Position numbers and translations under genes: made by a program | Assembly (NCBI GenBank): GCA_015501595.1 | Contig: JADNRX010000119.1 | Coordinates: 1 to 64,000 of the forward strand | Direction: 5' to 3' | DNA length: 64,000 nucleotides | DNA from: Hymenopellis radicata | Taxonomy: Eukaryota; Basidiomycota; Agaricomycetes; Agaricales; Physalacriaceae | The notes under the pieces: generated by a model | Seen by the model: only the letters and a program-made list of their open reading frames with translations | Database searches by the model: none | What the model was told of the DNA's origin: nothing | In this document: one piece after another, positions 34,075 to 45,828 of the stretch | How the letters are laid out: each line of letters begins with the position of its first letter | Position numbering within the stretch: the first letter of the stretch is position 1

Positions 34075-34635
34075 ATGTGGCGCTAAGAATTAAACTGGAT
34101 GGCCAGGAGAAAATGAAGGGCGGTATAAGTAGGCGAGGCGAACAATAGCAGGCCATGGTTATTGTTCTTTATAAAGGTGGCAGTTGTCATGACGCGAACA
34201 ATAAGGAGTGACGTGACTGTCACGAAGCGACCAAACAGCGCAGCAAAGTGTCGCGTTTGCTATGGCTACCGTAACGTAATTTCAAAACATGCGCCGTCAG
34301 ACGCGTCAGATCTTATATTAACAGAGGTCTGACGTGTAGTAAACGACGCACGACTCGCTTTTTGGCTATAGCTACGGATATAGTCCAGTGCGCATAGCTA
34401 CTGATCGACCCATTACTCGCCTCCCTCGACCTGTCGCGGTTCCGTTGAACCATTGAACACGCTCGACCAGAATTTGTATTATTACTTGCGGCTACTTCCA
34501 TTCGCCGTGTCACCCACCGTCACCCACAAGTCGCCCTCCGCATCAGCGGTCGGGTTTAGCAGCGTTACTACGCGTGGGCCTTGCTACTCCATATCACTCC
34601 GCTTCATCTCTCAAACATCAAGAAATACCCCTGAT
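34075..34635. other. Intergenic, nothing recognised
   Basis: Upstream region of the family A gene; no repeats or open frames of note. Confidence 0.35.
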
Positions 34636-34639
34636 TTAC

Positions 34640-36172
34640 GACGCTCAAGTTTCAAAACGAGTTTGTGTCATTTCCAAGGCTTCATTTGTCTTGTCCTCGG
34701 TTACTCTTGAGTACCGAGAAACACCGCGGTAGAGTTCATGCGCCACAGAAATACCGGGATGCTTGAAGGCTAGTGCTCATCGAACAAGCTAGCTCCATGA
34801 ATGATTCTGGATCGGTCTGCAATCAATTTCCATCTATCAAACCCGACATATCAGACGCGTTTATCATACACAGCCAGTTAGAGTTCCCATCAATCAAGCG
34901 ACTCCTGCGGAAGAGTTCGGATGCGCACATCTCTAGACGCTTATCGTAAATCGTCGGAGAGCATCGCTTGCTACAGGACACTCGAAACCGCCGTTGTCTT
35001 GTCCCGCAATTGGTCAAAGTGGGTTTCCTTGTTCCTAGAATGAAAGTCGGGACGCCTGAAGCGCCTGGTGCAGTCGCTAAACGGGGACTCCTGTAATCCG
35101 CCTTGTTCCCATGATGGGCATGACCTTCTGGACTCGCCGATTGAATAAAAGTTGGGGACAATAGAAGTCCTATTTCGAGAACGAAGGCCTGGTCTTGTGC
35201 CAAGTTGGATACGACACATTGATGGTGTAGGAGTAAGTGTGGCGTTTACCGGAGCTTCTATTCGTGGAGACGGGCACCTTGTTCCAGGTCGGTGAGCGAG
35301 TCGAGAGCGCTGGAGACGCGGGTATGGCGGAAGTCCATAACGAATTTGTCGTGTTTCGGATGAGCGATGTGATATTCACATAGCCAATCTCACCGTACGC
35401 AGACTTGGATCGGGTAAACGGAGACGGGTCGGTGGGTCACAATGCAGCAGCGTCGGCGTTAGGTGTCGCGGTGGAGAAGTGAGCTACCGGGTGTCGTGGA
35501 TCATGATTCATTAGACTAGAGATTCACAGACAGACATTCGTCGAAACGCCGCGCTATTTTCTACTCAGAGCCGCAACCAGTGTCTGATAGAATTAAAAGC
35601 AGCATTGACATTGTCGACTTCCGTGCTTGGAACAACGGAGAGGCGTTCTTAGGCTAAGAATGTAACAGGTCGAGCTTCCATCGTTCACGATGATATGGAC
35701 AGGAAGAAAAAGCTCGTTCCAACGCAGGAGGCGAACAGAGCTGAATTCTCTGTTCGAGCAAGACACTGGTCCTGTAACCGAACCTCAAGTCGACGATATC
35801 GCTGGGCGGTAAGGAGACTAGCAAGACACAGTAGCGAAGCGCAGAGAGAGCATATAAGGGAACTCTAGATCCGAGTCAACGCCACGAGCACGGGACCAGG
35901 AATGAAGATAAAGCTCGACAGATACGTCGAAGACAGAAACTGAAGAATTGGGCGTGTTTTGATCGACAGGTAAAATCATGCATCATGATCCACGTGGTGA
36001 GTACCAGCGCGGCCTTGACACTGGCAGGTTCCGACTTACGCTTCCTTTTTAATGCCATTAATGTCCTCGGCGTCGACGTCTACGGCGACGGCGACCTATG
36101 GACAGTCGTGCAACCCGGCGTCGTATCCTATCCAACAACAATTACTATTCGGGAAACAGCAATGGCTCAGTG
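34640..36172 (+). repeat. Duplicated AMSH upstream region and start of exon 1
   Basis: Direct repeat of 39045-40455. It carries the region upstream of AMSH and the first about 35 codons of its exon 1 ([16 protein letters not shown]), then stops at GGCTCAGTG (36172). There the parent continues and this copy enters a TIR element. Indels relative to the parent are common, including in the AMSH codons. Minus-strand frames inside, such as TSAIPASPALSTRSPTW, are open in both copies, but I cannot show that they are genes. Confidence 0.85.
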
Positions 36173-36177
36173 ATTAT

Positions 36178-36780
36178 GGGCAATCGCACCCTCCCGTTTG
36201 GCGGATTCGTAAGCAGTTCCCACGTTTGCCGTAGGCAAACACTTGGCGGATTTCAACCAAGTCGGTCGTCGCCCAAGCGCGAGGACGCGTAGAGTCTGTA
36301 GACATTAAAATATGACGACTTAGTACTAGGAATGCCATATACACCTATTTTCTTCATATTGCCAACCCTCTGACACGGCATACCATGATGACTATAATGC
36401 ACTTACCTGTCAATGGCAAATGCGGGCCATTTGGGATCTAAAAGCATAAATAATCATACAAGACCTTGCCCTCATGCTGAACTCTCATATAGCAGTGTGT
36501 TTATCATGCCAAAAGCATGTGTGGCACTGGAATCATTGGGATGTGGCCGGGTTCAGAGTCTAACATGGCAAGCAAGAGGTTCAGTGCCGGGAGGCTTGTC
36601 AAATACTACTGATATATTATTTCTCAACCGAAAACAGAAAGTTTTGACACAGGAATGTCGTCAAAGAGCCCACCTGGCTTGGGCGACGACCGACTTGGTT
36701 GAAATCCGCCAAGTGTTTGCCTACGGCAAGCGTGGGAACTGCTTACGAATCCGCAAACGGGAGGGTGCGATCGATGCCCC
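36178..36780. mobile_element. TIR element (603 bp) between the AMSH repeat and the Fic gene
   Basis: Long inverted repeats of about 100 bases: 36178-36278 and 36677-36780. Shared text includes CACCCTCCCGTTT, GCGGATTCGTAAGCAGTTCC and TTCAACCAAGTCGGTCGTCG. The interior (36279-36676) has no coding signal. No clear target duplication is visible. An isolated end of the same family (TTATGGGCAATCGCACCCTC) lies at about 59126. The class is unassigned. Confidence 0.85.
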
Positions 36781-36806
36781 TGCTGCAACCCTTCCCGGAG
36801 TGCGAC

Positions 36807-38474
36807 ATGATCAGCATGTCACGCTTCTCACTCCCACCACCATGTCCTCGCCGTTTACTTGGCCTTCTGCAATTCTCCGTGTTTGTCACCTCTCTGATTC
36901 GTCGCTCTTGTTTGATCTTTCTACAGGAAAAGCCCGGATTCTTGGTGAATGAGCCCACACTTGATGTGTCTGGCTTTCCCAGCCCCGCTGTTGGCATTCG
37001 GCGACTTGAAGACCTTCTGCGCCTGCATCCAGAAAGGCATCCGTATATCCTTGTCCGCCTTGCCGTCGGATATAATGGTCTCGGCGCTCGAGGTGTTGCA
37101 TTCAAATTATTGGAGGAGGTATGCGCAGCAAGGGCGTTAAACTCCTTACATTGATGATCTTCTGTTCCAGGCCAACACCTTCCTAGAGACGAAAAAGATT
37201 GTAGACAATAGCCTTCAAGAAATGGTGCAGGCCGAATCTACGCGCCTAAACGCTGAAGCATTCGATGCTTTCGAGATGAACCTGTTCGGTACTAGTAAAA
37301 CATTTTTGCTTACATTCCGTGTTCCATCGTCTCAACCCTTCGGGTAGTGAACTTTCTTCAACTGTGGAAGCCTACCGCCTCGTTCAAGTACCCACTCAAT
37401 ATGCCTTATCCGATTGGCCATGAGCAGCTTCAGAATGATTGGCAGGCCTTGTTCGTTCGGGGCACCGAACTCTGGAGCGCCTATCTTAGAACTCTGGCAA
37501 TTCAAACAAATCATCTAGAAGGCACTTTTTTGCTTACGGATGGTGTTTGTGCCTTTTCCTGTCTGCCTTAGGCTACTGATGTCTTCCTAATAGTCGAGTC
37601 GAGACCTTGTTCGTCGGGGTATAACCGACGGCGTCGTCGAAAGTATTCCGAAGAAAGGTTCAGTCGAAGATCCACAATACATCAAGAGTATTATCAACGA
37701 CACCCTCGATGTGAATTCACCTTCATTTCCGTCTTCTGGAGCTAATACTCCTGTATAGGCCTTTGACTTTCTCGTCAACGATGCGGAGCTCAACCGGGTC
37801 ACACCTGCGAAGGTTTCCGTTGTGCACCGTAAATTAATGAACACGGCTGGATATCTCGTCCTCCCAATTGTTCCTGGTGGATATGCCCGTGACGTAACCA
37901 CGAAAACTGTTGTTATCCAAACGATGCAAGGCCCCATTCAATGCTGCCCTTACTCTTCTGTCAAACCCGAGCTCAAAGGGATATGCCGACGAGCATCAGT
38001 CAGTGGTTTGTTTCCCTCATATTTCCCTCATTTTCTAAATCCTTGTCTCAGGCCATCCTTGCAGATGATTCCGACAGCGGTAGTTCTAACAACACAGATT
38101 TTGCCAATCCTTTCGGTCTTGCTAGTTGGCTCCATTTTGTGCTCGCCCGTTGCCACCCTTTCAATGTAAGTCGCATAGCTTCGCTCTGCCAGATCTAACG
38201 GATTGTTGCAGGATGGCAATGGCCGTACGACTCGCATGGTCGCGTCCATACCTCTCATGCGCGCTGGATATCCACCGATTGCCATCAATCTTTCGCAACG
38301 TGCAGGCTATTTAAGTGCTATCAACAAGGTTCGCGCGGTCATTCTGTATTTTTGTTCGGTTCTGAACGCTTTTTTCGCCAGGCGTACGATGGTGACTTCA
38401 AGCCTCTGGCAAACTGCATCTGCGAAGGAATGAAGGATACGATTAAGAGTGTGAGGGAGGTTATGGCAGCATGA
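36807..38474 (+). CDS. Fic-domain protein (probable AMPylator), eight exons
   Basis: Fic proteins transfer AMP, or related groups, from a nucleotide to hydroxyl side chains. Proposed exons: 36807-37118, 37171-37288, 37348-37544, 37594-37710, 37759-37998, 38052-38165, 38212-38328 and 38382-38474. They sum to 435 codons with all introns GT..AG. The catalytic motif HPFNDGNGRTTR (residues about 363-374) is split by an intron after HPFN. An inhibitory-helix motif TNHLEGTF (about 197-204) fits [S/T]xxxE[G/N], as in class II Fic proteins such as human FICD. Before it lies a TPR-like helical region (GIRRLEDLLRLHPERHPYIL). All catalytic residues are present: His, Asp, Gly-Asn-Gly and Arg. The first about 39 residues are uncertain. 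The ATG lies only 26 bases after a TIR element, so the 5' end may have been altered by it. The gene sits between direct repeats of the AMSH upstream region. Confidence 0.88.
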
Positions 38475-38479
38475 TCTGT

Positions 38480-39040
38480 ATACTCCAGTCACGGAGTGAA
38501 GCCATAAATTATGTACCACCTTTCCCCTTCATTGCACACTTGTCTCTTTACCAGTTCTCATTCGAAAATGAAGCATCCTTCCGCCAATCTTCCCAGAAAT
38601 CGCGCGGAAACCTCTATGTGCCACGAAGGGAGCTCGAGTAGAATAGTATGAGAGTTGCTCTGCAGCAACATAGAAATGCGGACACTGGACATCCGTTCAC
38701 AGAAGGAGGCGAGTTAAGCATGCCTTAGGATTCTTCATAACATGGAAGCGCAGAGAGTTCGCCGCACCGACGCCGCGACCGTCGCTCGTCTCGATTCATT
38801 TGGCTCGCTTTATGGAGAAGCTACGTCGAAACTGAACAACACGACCTTCAAGCCGAATGCCATTCAGGTGGATAAGCTCGTGTCGTCTCCCATCGTGCGG
38901 AGCAACGAGGACACGTTTCTTGAACTCGCCACTGTGCATCAACTGCGAGTACTGTGGCAGCATGTTTACGCTCTCGGCTGCGTGCGTACTATCCTTCTCT
39001 GTACAATATACAGCATCAAGTCAAGTTCACCATAAAACCA
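38480..39040. other. Intergenic, weak ORF only
   Basis: A 97-codon plus frame at 38742-39035 (MEAQRVRRTDAATVARLDSF) is somewhat protein-like but has no recognised features. Nothing else seen. Confidence 0.3.
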
Positions 39041-39044
39041 TAAA

Positions 39045-40345
39045 CGGTAAGCTCAAGTTTCAAAACGTGCCATTTCCAAGGCTTCATTTGTCTTGTCCTC
39101 GGTACCAAGAGTAACCGCGGTAGAGTTCATGCGCCACAGAATACCGAATGCTTGAAGGCTAGTGCTCATGGAACAAGCTAGATGCTTTGCCTCCATGAAT
39201 GATTTCTGGATCTGCCTGCAATCAATTTCCATGTATCAAACCGACGCGTTTATCATACACCGTCGTGAATCATCGGAGGCTGGGGAAGCCACAGGACACT
39301 CGAAACCGCCGATGACTTGTCCCGCAATTGGTCAAAGTGGGTCGACTTGTTCCTAGAATAGAATAAAAGTCGCCTGGTGCAGTCGCTAAACGGGGAATCT
39401 TGTAATCCGCCTTGTTCCCATGATGGACTGGACTCGCTGATTGAATATCGTTCGACGTCTTATTCCGAAGTTGGGTCCTATTTCGAGAACGAAGGCCTGG
39501 TCTTGTGCCAAGTTGGATACGAGGTGTAGGAGTAAGTGTGGCGTTTGCCGGAGCTTCTATTCGTGAAGACGTTGTTCCAAGTCGGTGAGCGAGTCGAGAG
39601 CGCTGGAGACGCGGGTATGGCGGAAGTCGATAGAGTTATGTTTCGGGATGAGCAATGTGATATTCATAGAGCGAATCACACTGTTCAGTACGCAGAATTG
39701 GATCGGGTAAACGGAGACGGGTCGGTGGGAGCGGCGCCATGACAGTCGGTGTTAGGTGTCGCGACGGAGGATCGTGACCATGATTCATTCTCCAGAGATT
39801 CAACAGACAAACATTCTCCGTAACGCCGCACTATTTTCTAGAGCCGGACCCAGTGTCTGATAGAATTAAACGCTGTTGTCTGTTCCGTGCTTGGAAACAA
39901 CGGAGAGGCTAAGAATGTAACAGGTCGGCTTCCATCGTTCACGTCCGTTGGCATGATATGGACAGGAAGAAATGGTTACAGTAAACTCGTTCGTTAACGC
40001 AGGAGGCGAACAGAGCTGAATTCACTGGTCCTGTAACCCAACCTCAAGTCGACGATATCGCTGGTCGGTAAGGAGACTAGCAAGACACAGCAGCGAGTGC
40101 GAAGCGCAGATAGAGCATATAAGGGAGCTCTAGATCCGAGTCAACACCACGAGCACGGGACCAGGAATGAAGATAAAGCTGGACAGATACGTCGAAGACA
40201 CGTAGCTCGCAGACAGAAACCATGAAGAATTGGGTAGCGTGTTTTGATCGACACCCAAAACGGCTTTTAAAATCATGATCCACGTGGTGAGTACCAGCGC
40301 AGCCTTGACAGGTTACGACTTGCGCTTCCTTTTTAATCGCCATTA
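39045..40345 (+). promoter_or_regulatory. AMSH upstream region (parent of the 34640-36172 repeat)
   Basis: Upstream sequence of the intact AMSH gene, conserved between the two direct copies although interrupted by indels. It probably includes the promoter; I cannot place a TSS or any specific site. Confidence 0.5.
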
Positions 40346-43300
40346 ATGTCCTCGGCGTCGACGTCGACAACGACGGCGACCTATGGACAGTCGTACAACC
40401 CGGCGTCGTACGGCTCCAACAACAATTACTATTCGGGAAACAGCAATGGCTCAGTGCCGACAGCTACGACGAGCGCCGCCACGGCGGTCAACATGAATGA
40501 TTCCTCGCGATACACTAACAGCTCCTACGATGCCCGGACTCCTCCACGACCTCCTGCCACCATCGCTCATCTACAGTCCCAGACTCGTATCCCCGACAGC
40601 GACGCGCGCCTTCCACTCAAGTCTCTATTGCGCTCGGCCGATTCCTATCGAATGCAGGGCCAACAGCGTGAAAGAGAGGGCGACATCGAGGCCGCCTTTG
40701 TGGCGTTTGGCGTCGCCGCCCAATATGCCCTTGAACTCGTCCCGGCACACGCTGAATATGGCGAGCGACTAACCCGCGAACAGAGGGCGGCTCTGGAAAA
40801 GGTTCGTCGCAGCCTGTATGCAGGATTAACGTTTATTTAATTAATTTAGAACGGCGAGAGGATTCTAGAGAGAATAAGCGTTCTCAAGGATGCGATTATA
40901 CAGAGGCAGGAGGACTACATGCGGAATTACGGCGACATTTCAGAATACACGACGTCGCAGCACCAGCCACCACAGTCGAACCCGCCACCCGCGGAATCAA
41001 TACCACAGCCCCCATCACAGTCTCAATCGCAGGCATATCCGACACCATCGCAGTCGTACCCTACCCCGACTCAATCATTTCCACAGCCTCCTGCCAAAGT
41101 TGAATATCGCGACTTTCGTCCAGATCTCCCCGTTCCTCAGTCGGCCAGTCAACAGGCGGCGAAGCAGACATCAAAGTACTCGTCTGCAAGCCAGCAGGCC
41201 AAGCATAGAGACGCCGTTTTGCAATCTGCTCGACAGGCTGCCTCGACCACTACCGCCGCCACGAGTTATGCGCCACAAAGCTCGTATTCAGTACAACGGC
41301 AGGTCTCTGAACAGCAGCAGAGGACAGAGGCTGTTTTGGATGGTGTGAGATCGGCGGCGGCGTCTAGTCAAGTGACAAAGTACTCGAGTAAGAAGACGCA
41401 TAAAGACGCGGTTCTGGATAGCGCACGCGCTGCTGCAGCGTCTACGCAGCCTGGTTCCTCAAATACGATTGTACAGTCGTTGTCTGGAGACTCGCAGGAA
41501 GATCGCCGTCGCGCTCAGCAAGAGGCGTTTAAGAAACGTGAAGAGGAGATTGCAGAGAAGAAACGAAGGGAGAAACGACAGGCCGCTCCTTTGGCCAGTA
41601 ATGGATCCATGCCCTCAATATCCAACCAGAATCCACCGTCCGCGCAACCTCTTACAAGCCAGTCTACTATGCCGTCCATACCCACGATCTCTAGTCAGAA
41701 CCCCGCTATGCCCATTCCCGATCCCCCAACCGTGCGTCTGATACCCCCATCACAGTCTCAGTCGCAGGTATCGATGCCTGTCCCTTCGACCTATCAATCA
41801 ACAACAACAGCGCCCGGGTCTCAGACGCAGTTGGCGCCTCAACTCTCAGCCCAGTACACTGGTTCTTCTGCACAAGGCCAATACAGTGGATCCTCTCAGT
41901 ACACAGGAACCTCTGGTCTTTTGCCGCAGTTCACGGGCATGTCTACATCGTCTGCTGCTTCTTCTGTCCTGACTCAACCCTCGTCAAGAACACCTGCGCA
42001 AATACCGCCGCAGTTCCAGCTTCCGCCCATGCCGCCACCATCTGTTTATCCGCCGATACAGTCACGTTTACCGAATGGACGCCCTCCGGAAGGTAATAAA
42101 GACATGACGCGTCCGATAACGGACAATGGAGCCCTTACACCCCAGCGCCAAGCCCCACGCCCGCCACCGTCGTCTTACCCGACCGCATATTTAGCGCCGA
42201 CTCGGGACGGAGACCCTGCCTATTCCCGACCTCCGGAAATTTCTGAGCAGTTCTCGCAGATGAGTATGGGGAATTCGCAATCGCATTCGAGTTCTACGCA
42301 GTCAACACCTCAGCCGCAACTCATGCCCCTCGAAAGTCCGACACGCTATGGATACGAAGGGGACTCTACTGACTCGGAGACTGTGACTAGAGAAAGTGTG
42401 AGGCGACGAGAACCTCACGGAAGACGGGTAGAGGGCCCCAGGAGAGCAGAAGGCCCAGGAAGGGGTGATGATAGCTTCCGGTGAGTATCAAGTTCACCAC
42501 TACCGTTTTGGGTGGGGAGGTTTCGTTAACATGCATGTCCGTGGCGGCCTCGTGTTGTGTCTGTTCTTGTGATGGCTCCGGCCACGAGCATGAGTATAAA
42601 CATAGTTGGGGCGATGTGCGTGTATCGGCAGCAGACCCCACCCCCACCTCCTTCTCCCCACCACTTGTCCGACTAGTCGTCTAACCGATTGAATAGGTAC
42701 CCTCCGCCTATCACTACCACTTCGCCTGCACCGCCGGATCTCCCGGTCACGTTGATGACCACACACCAAAAGGCACAAGGCTATCATCCCAGTTTAAATT
42801 CAATGTTCTGCGCTAAACCACCACCATCGCTCACGGGGAGTTCGTTGCTCTACGATCCTGGTATGCACTCAGCGAAGGAGAAGGACAGCAGACATCATGG
42901 ATTGCTACATCAACACTACCATCACCATTCCAATTCGTCGTCGCGCTCGCAGCAGGCGGATGTTTCGCGTTCGTCTTCCATACAGTGGGAGAGTCGCGCT
43001 GATGCTGCCCATGGATCATCGTCATCTCGATATGAGGAGCACAATCGCGAGCCGACACGCCTTGAGTCGGGGCGGATCCTGAAGACGGTGTACGTGCCGC
43101 GTGCGTGTTTACACCGGTTTAATACGATCGCGAAGGCGAACACGTTGGTGAACAAGGAGACGTGTGGGCTCCTCTTGGGGAAGGATAATAAGGAGCTGGT
43201 CAAGTCCCCGGCGAGGCGGAGGGATGCGTATGTGGTTACGACACTGTTGATTCCGAAGCAGCGTGCGACGAGCGATACCTGTGCGATGGAGGAGGAGGAG

Positions 43301-43744
43301 AGCGTGTTGCGGTTTACGGAGGAGAGGGGGCTTATTACGCTAGGGTGGATACATACCCATCCGACGCAGACTTGTGTGTTTGGTTTCTTTTTCCTTCGTG
43401 ATGTTACTGACGCCTCTCCTCATAGGCTTCATGTCCTCTGTGGATCTACACACGCACTCTGGGTTCCAGTGTATGCTACCGGAGAGCTTCGCGGTTGTTT
43501 GTGCGCCGCGGCAGAAACCCAAGTGCGTTTTCCTTGCCCGTTTCATGTTGAAGACTTTGCTGACATTCTTGGCAGTTATGGCATCTTCCGCTTGACGGAT
43601 CCTCTGGGGCTGCAGACGGTGCTGCAGTGCACGGCGAAGGCTGCGTTCCATCCACATCCGGACGTGCCGATATATACGGATGCGGATCGGGGACATGTCG
43701 TGATGAGGGATGAGATGTCGTTGGAGATTGTTGATCTGCGGTAG
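40346..43744 (+). CDS. AMSH: AMSH-type JAMM deubiquitinase (STAMBP/Sst2-like), intact
   Basis: AMSH proteins are Zn metalloproteases that cleave Lys63-linked ubiquitin on endosomes with ESCRT/STAM. Exons 40346-40801, 40850-42480, 42697-43373, 43426-43522 and 43576-43744 join in frame to 1009 codons. The N-terminal part (residues about 75-170, with [20 protein letters not shown]) fits the USP8-dimerisation/MIT-like domain. A long Pro/Gln/Ser-rich middle with a charged coiled-coil segment ([11 protein letters not shown]) follows. The C-terminal JAMM domain has the Glu ([10 protein letters not shown]), the HTHPTQT histidines and SSVDLHTH, completed only by splicing at 43373/43426. It also has the AMSH-specific tail with [12 protein letters not shown] and a final VDLR. 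No lesion is seen. It is the source of pseudogenes at 13450, 29740 and 54545, and lies tail to tail with NLR3. Confidence 0.93.
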
Positions 43745-44300
43745 CGAGGAGGGTTTAGACAAGGCTATGGATCCGTATCTACGTATTTTATGATCTACCG
43801 TTGTTGTGATATAATTTTTATTGTGTAGAGCAATCTATGTAACATCATGATGAGTGTATCGAGGATTGGATAGCCGATGATCATGATAGAGATGATTTTA
43901 GTAGGTCAAAGCTTGGTACTTGGTGAGTATGAGTATGACGTTCAGACTGAGGTTCATCAGGAAAAACCCCACTGGCAAATTTCTCCAGAAATGTGAGAAA
44001 AAAGTCAATATTTGTAGAAATAGAAGTTTTAGCTTGAAAACGCCAAGATTAGTGTGCTTTCGAACAAGGACAGAAGTAAAATATTTCAAGTAATGTATCT
44101 GGGCTCCAGCAGCTCTATTAGCTGATATGCCCGAGTTCTAAAGTGTTGGCATGGCTGTACTAGTCTTGTCGTCGATGGAGGCAGCGAACTTGAAGATGAT
44201 CGAAACGAAAATCATCAAGTCCATTTGAAACTCCGTCGCGGACCAATGGACCGATCAGCCCGCATCAAAACGAACCATGGCCAAATATGGTTCAACACTA

Positions 44301-44532
44301 CTTTCCTTCTTGCCATGACCTGACCGCGACCAGGGCGCACGACGACCACGAACAGGCTCTGTGCACATCGACAACTTTGCGTAACAGGCGACTAGCAACA
44401 GCGGTGACCTTTTGAACTTTCCTTCTTGCCATGACCTGACCGCGACCAGGGCGCACGACGACCACGAACAGGCTCTGTGCACATCGACAACTTTGCTTAA
44501 CAGGCGACTAGCAACAGCGGTGACCTTTTGAA
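44301..44532. repeat. Tandem duplication, unit 116 bp, two copies
   Basis: 44301-44416 and 44417-44532 are almost identical, both starting CTTTCCTTCTTGCCATGACC. They lie inside the hAT-like element. Confidence 0.95.
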
Positions 44533-44624
44533 GAGCATTTTTGCATCATGAGTTGCTAAGGTGCGTCTTTTTGTTTGCACCCGCCGTTCCCCTCGTCGAC
44601 CCAACCTGTACATTCCGCGTACCG

Positions 44625-44700
44625 GCGCCTCGTCCTTCCACCGTGCCTCGTCCTTCACCACGCCTCGTCCTTCCACCGCGCCTCGTCCTTCTCCTCCGTT
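44625..44700. repeat. Minisatellite, about 18-bp unit, four copies
   Basis: Repeats of GCCTCGTCCTTCCACCG with small changes, inside the hAT-like element. It gives Pro/Ser/Arg-rich translations that I do not treat as genes. Confidence 0.8.
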
Positions 44701-45828
44701 GCACGACCTTGTACTCACCTCATCTTTCCAGTCGCTTTCTCGTGGCACGGCTGCGACGCCTGCTACACGCTGCAAGGCCAGCTCATCAACGAGTCAAATC
44801 TCGCTGAGGACCTCAACATTCGCACTTAACGTCTACAAGGTGCGTTTCCCTTTGCCTCATGCATAATGCGTCTCAACCATCTCCAGCACATACCGCCAGC
44901 AATATCGCCACTGCGGACTACTTCGAACGGGCTTGCCCGGGTGGGCCTTCTTTCCTTGAGTAACATACGCCAATCTGTACGTGCACCGTTGTTCGTCTAC
45001 CCGCAGAACTAATTGTTGTCTAGAGCAATCAGGCCCAACAGTAGCACCCGACGACCATGGCAGGAACGATCGAGGGACGCGCCATTTGTTGGATACATCG
45101 TGCGGTGCCTCTGCACAACGAACATACGGGACTAGCCTTTTTTTACAGTAGGATACCCACAGCACAGGCTATGTCGACGATGGCACAGCATGCAACCCAA
45201 CGTCACGACGTCTCTGCGACCTGACCTCAATGTCAATGAGGCTCGGTGCGTTTCCTTTGCCCCATGTCCAACTCTGTTGATCCTCTTATATCACGGTGCT
45301 GCCTCTGTCATCGATTGTGGTTGGTCCTTATGGCTGTGGTTGATATGTATTGTCGGTAGTCATGCCTGTACCGTATCGTAGCCATTGTGTCCGTAGTCTC
45401 CCAATCCATGATGTTCCTTACTCTTCTTTGGTGTGCTCTGGGAGTGGAAACAAGCAAAATGGTGTGGTGAATCTCGTTCTGAAGGGCTCTGATACCAGCT
45501 TTTGGAAGCAAAAATGAGCTTATGTGCTTACAGGGGATACCGAAGATTTGCAAATCCAGCAAATCTACTGAAACATCTTAAACACGGTAATTCATGGTTA
45601 TTCCACCTTTTCCGATGATTTCTGCAGATATTTGCCAGTGGGGCAATTCCTGATGTTGAGAAGAGCACATACCTTAGTTGGGTTGATAAGCCTAAACTAA
45701 ACATCGGTTCAGAGAATACACATAAGTTAGTAGATTATAGTACATTAAATCATCACTACGTGTACTGGCAACTCTCTTATAGGTACTCGGAAGCTCCATT
45801 CATGTAAGTATAGACCGGAATACAAAGC

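Larger units (their letters stand above)
43958..45652. mobile_element. hAT-like non-autonomous element (about 1.7 kb)
   Basis: The ends are imperfect inverted repeats of about 46 bases, with CAGGAAAAACCCCACTGGCA on the left and TTTGCCAGTGGGGCAATTCC then TG on the right. The flanking octamers AGGTTCAT (43950-43957) and ATGTTGAG (45653-45660) both resemble AGGTTGAG. That octamer is the uninterrupted text at the paralogous site near 13415-13435 (minus strand), where the element is absent. An 8-bp duplication and CAG..CTG ends fit hAT. No transposase frame is present. It contains a 116-bp tandem duplication and an 18-bp minisatellite, and it separates AMSH from NLR3. Confidence 0.8.

Noticed and set aside
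34823..35379. Minus-strand ORFs in the duplicated AMSH upstream region
   Set aside because: Partly open in both copies, but without start/stop conservation or family features; they may be chance frames in a young repeat.
44255..44830. Several overlapping ORFs of 70-100 codons
   Set aside because: They are translations of the tandem repeats inside the hAT-like element, with no independent coding evidence.
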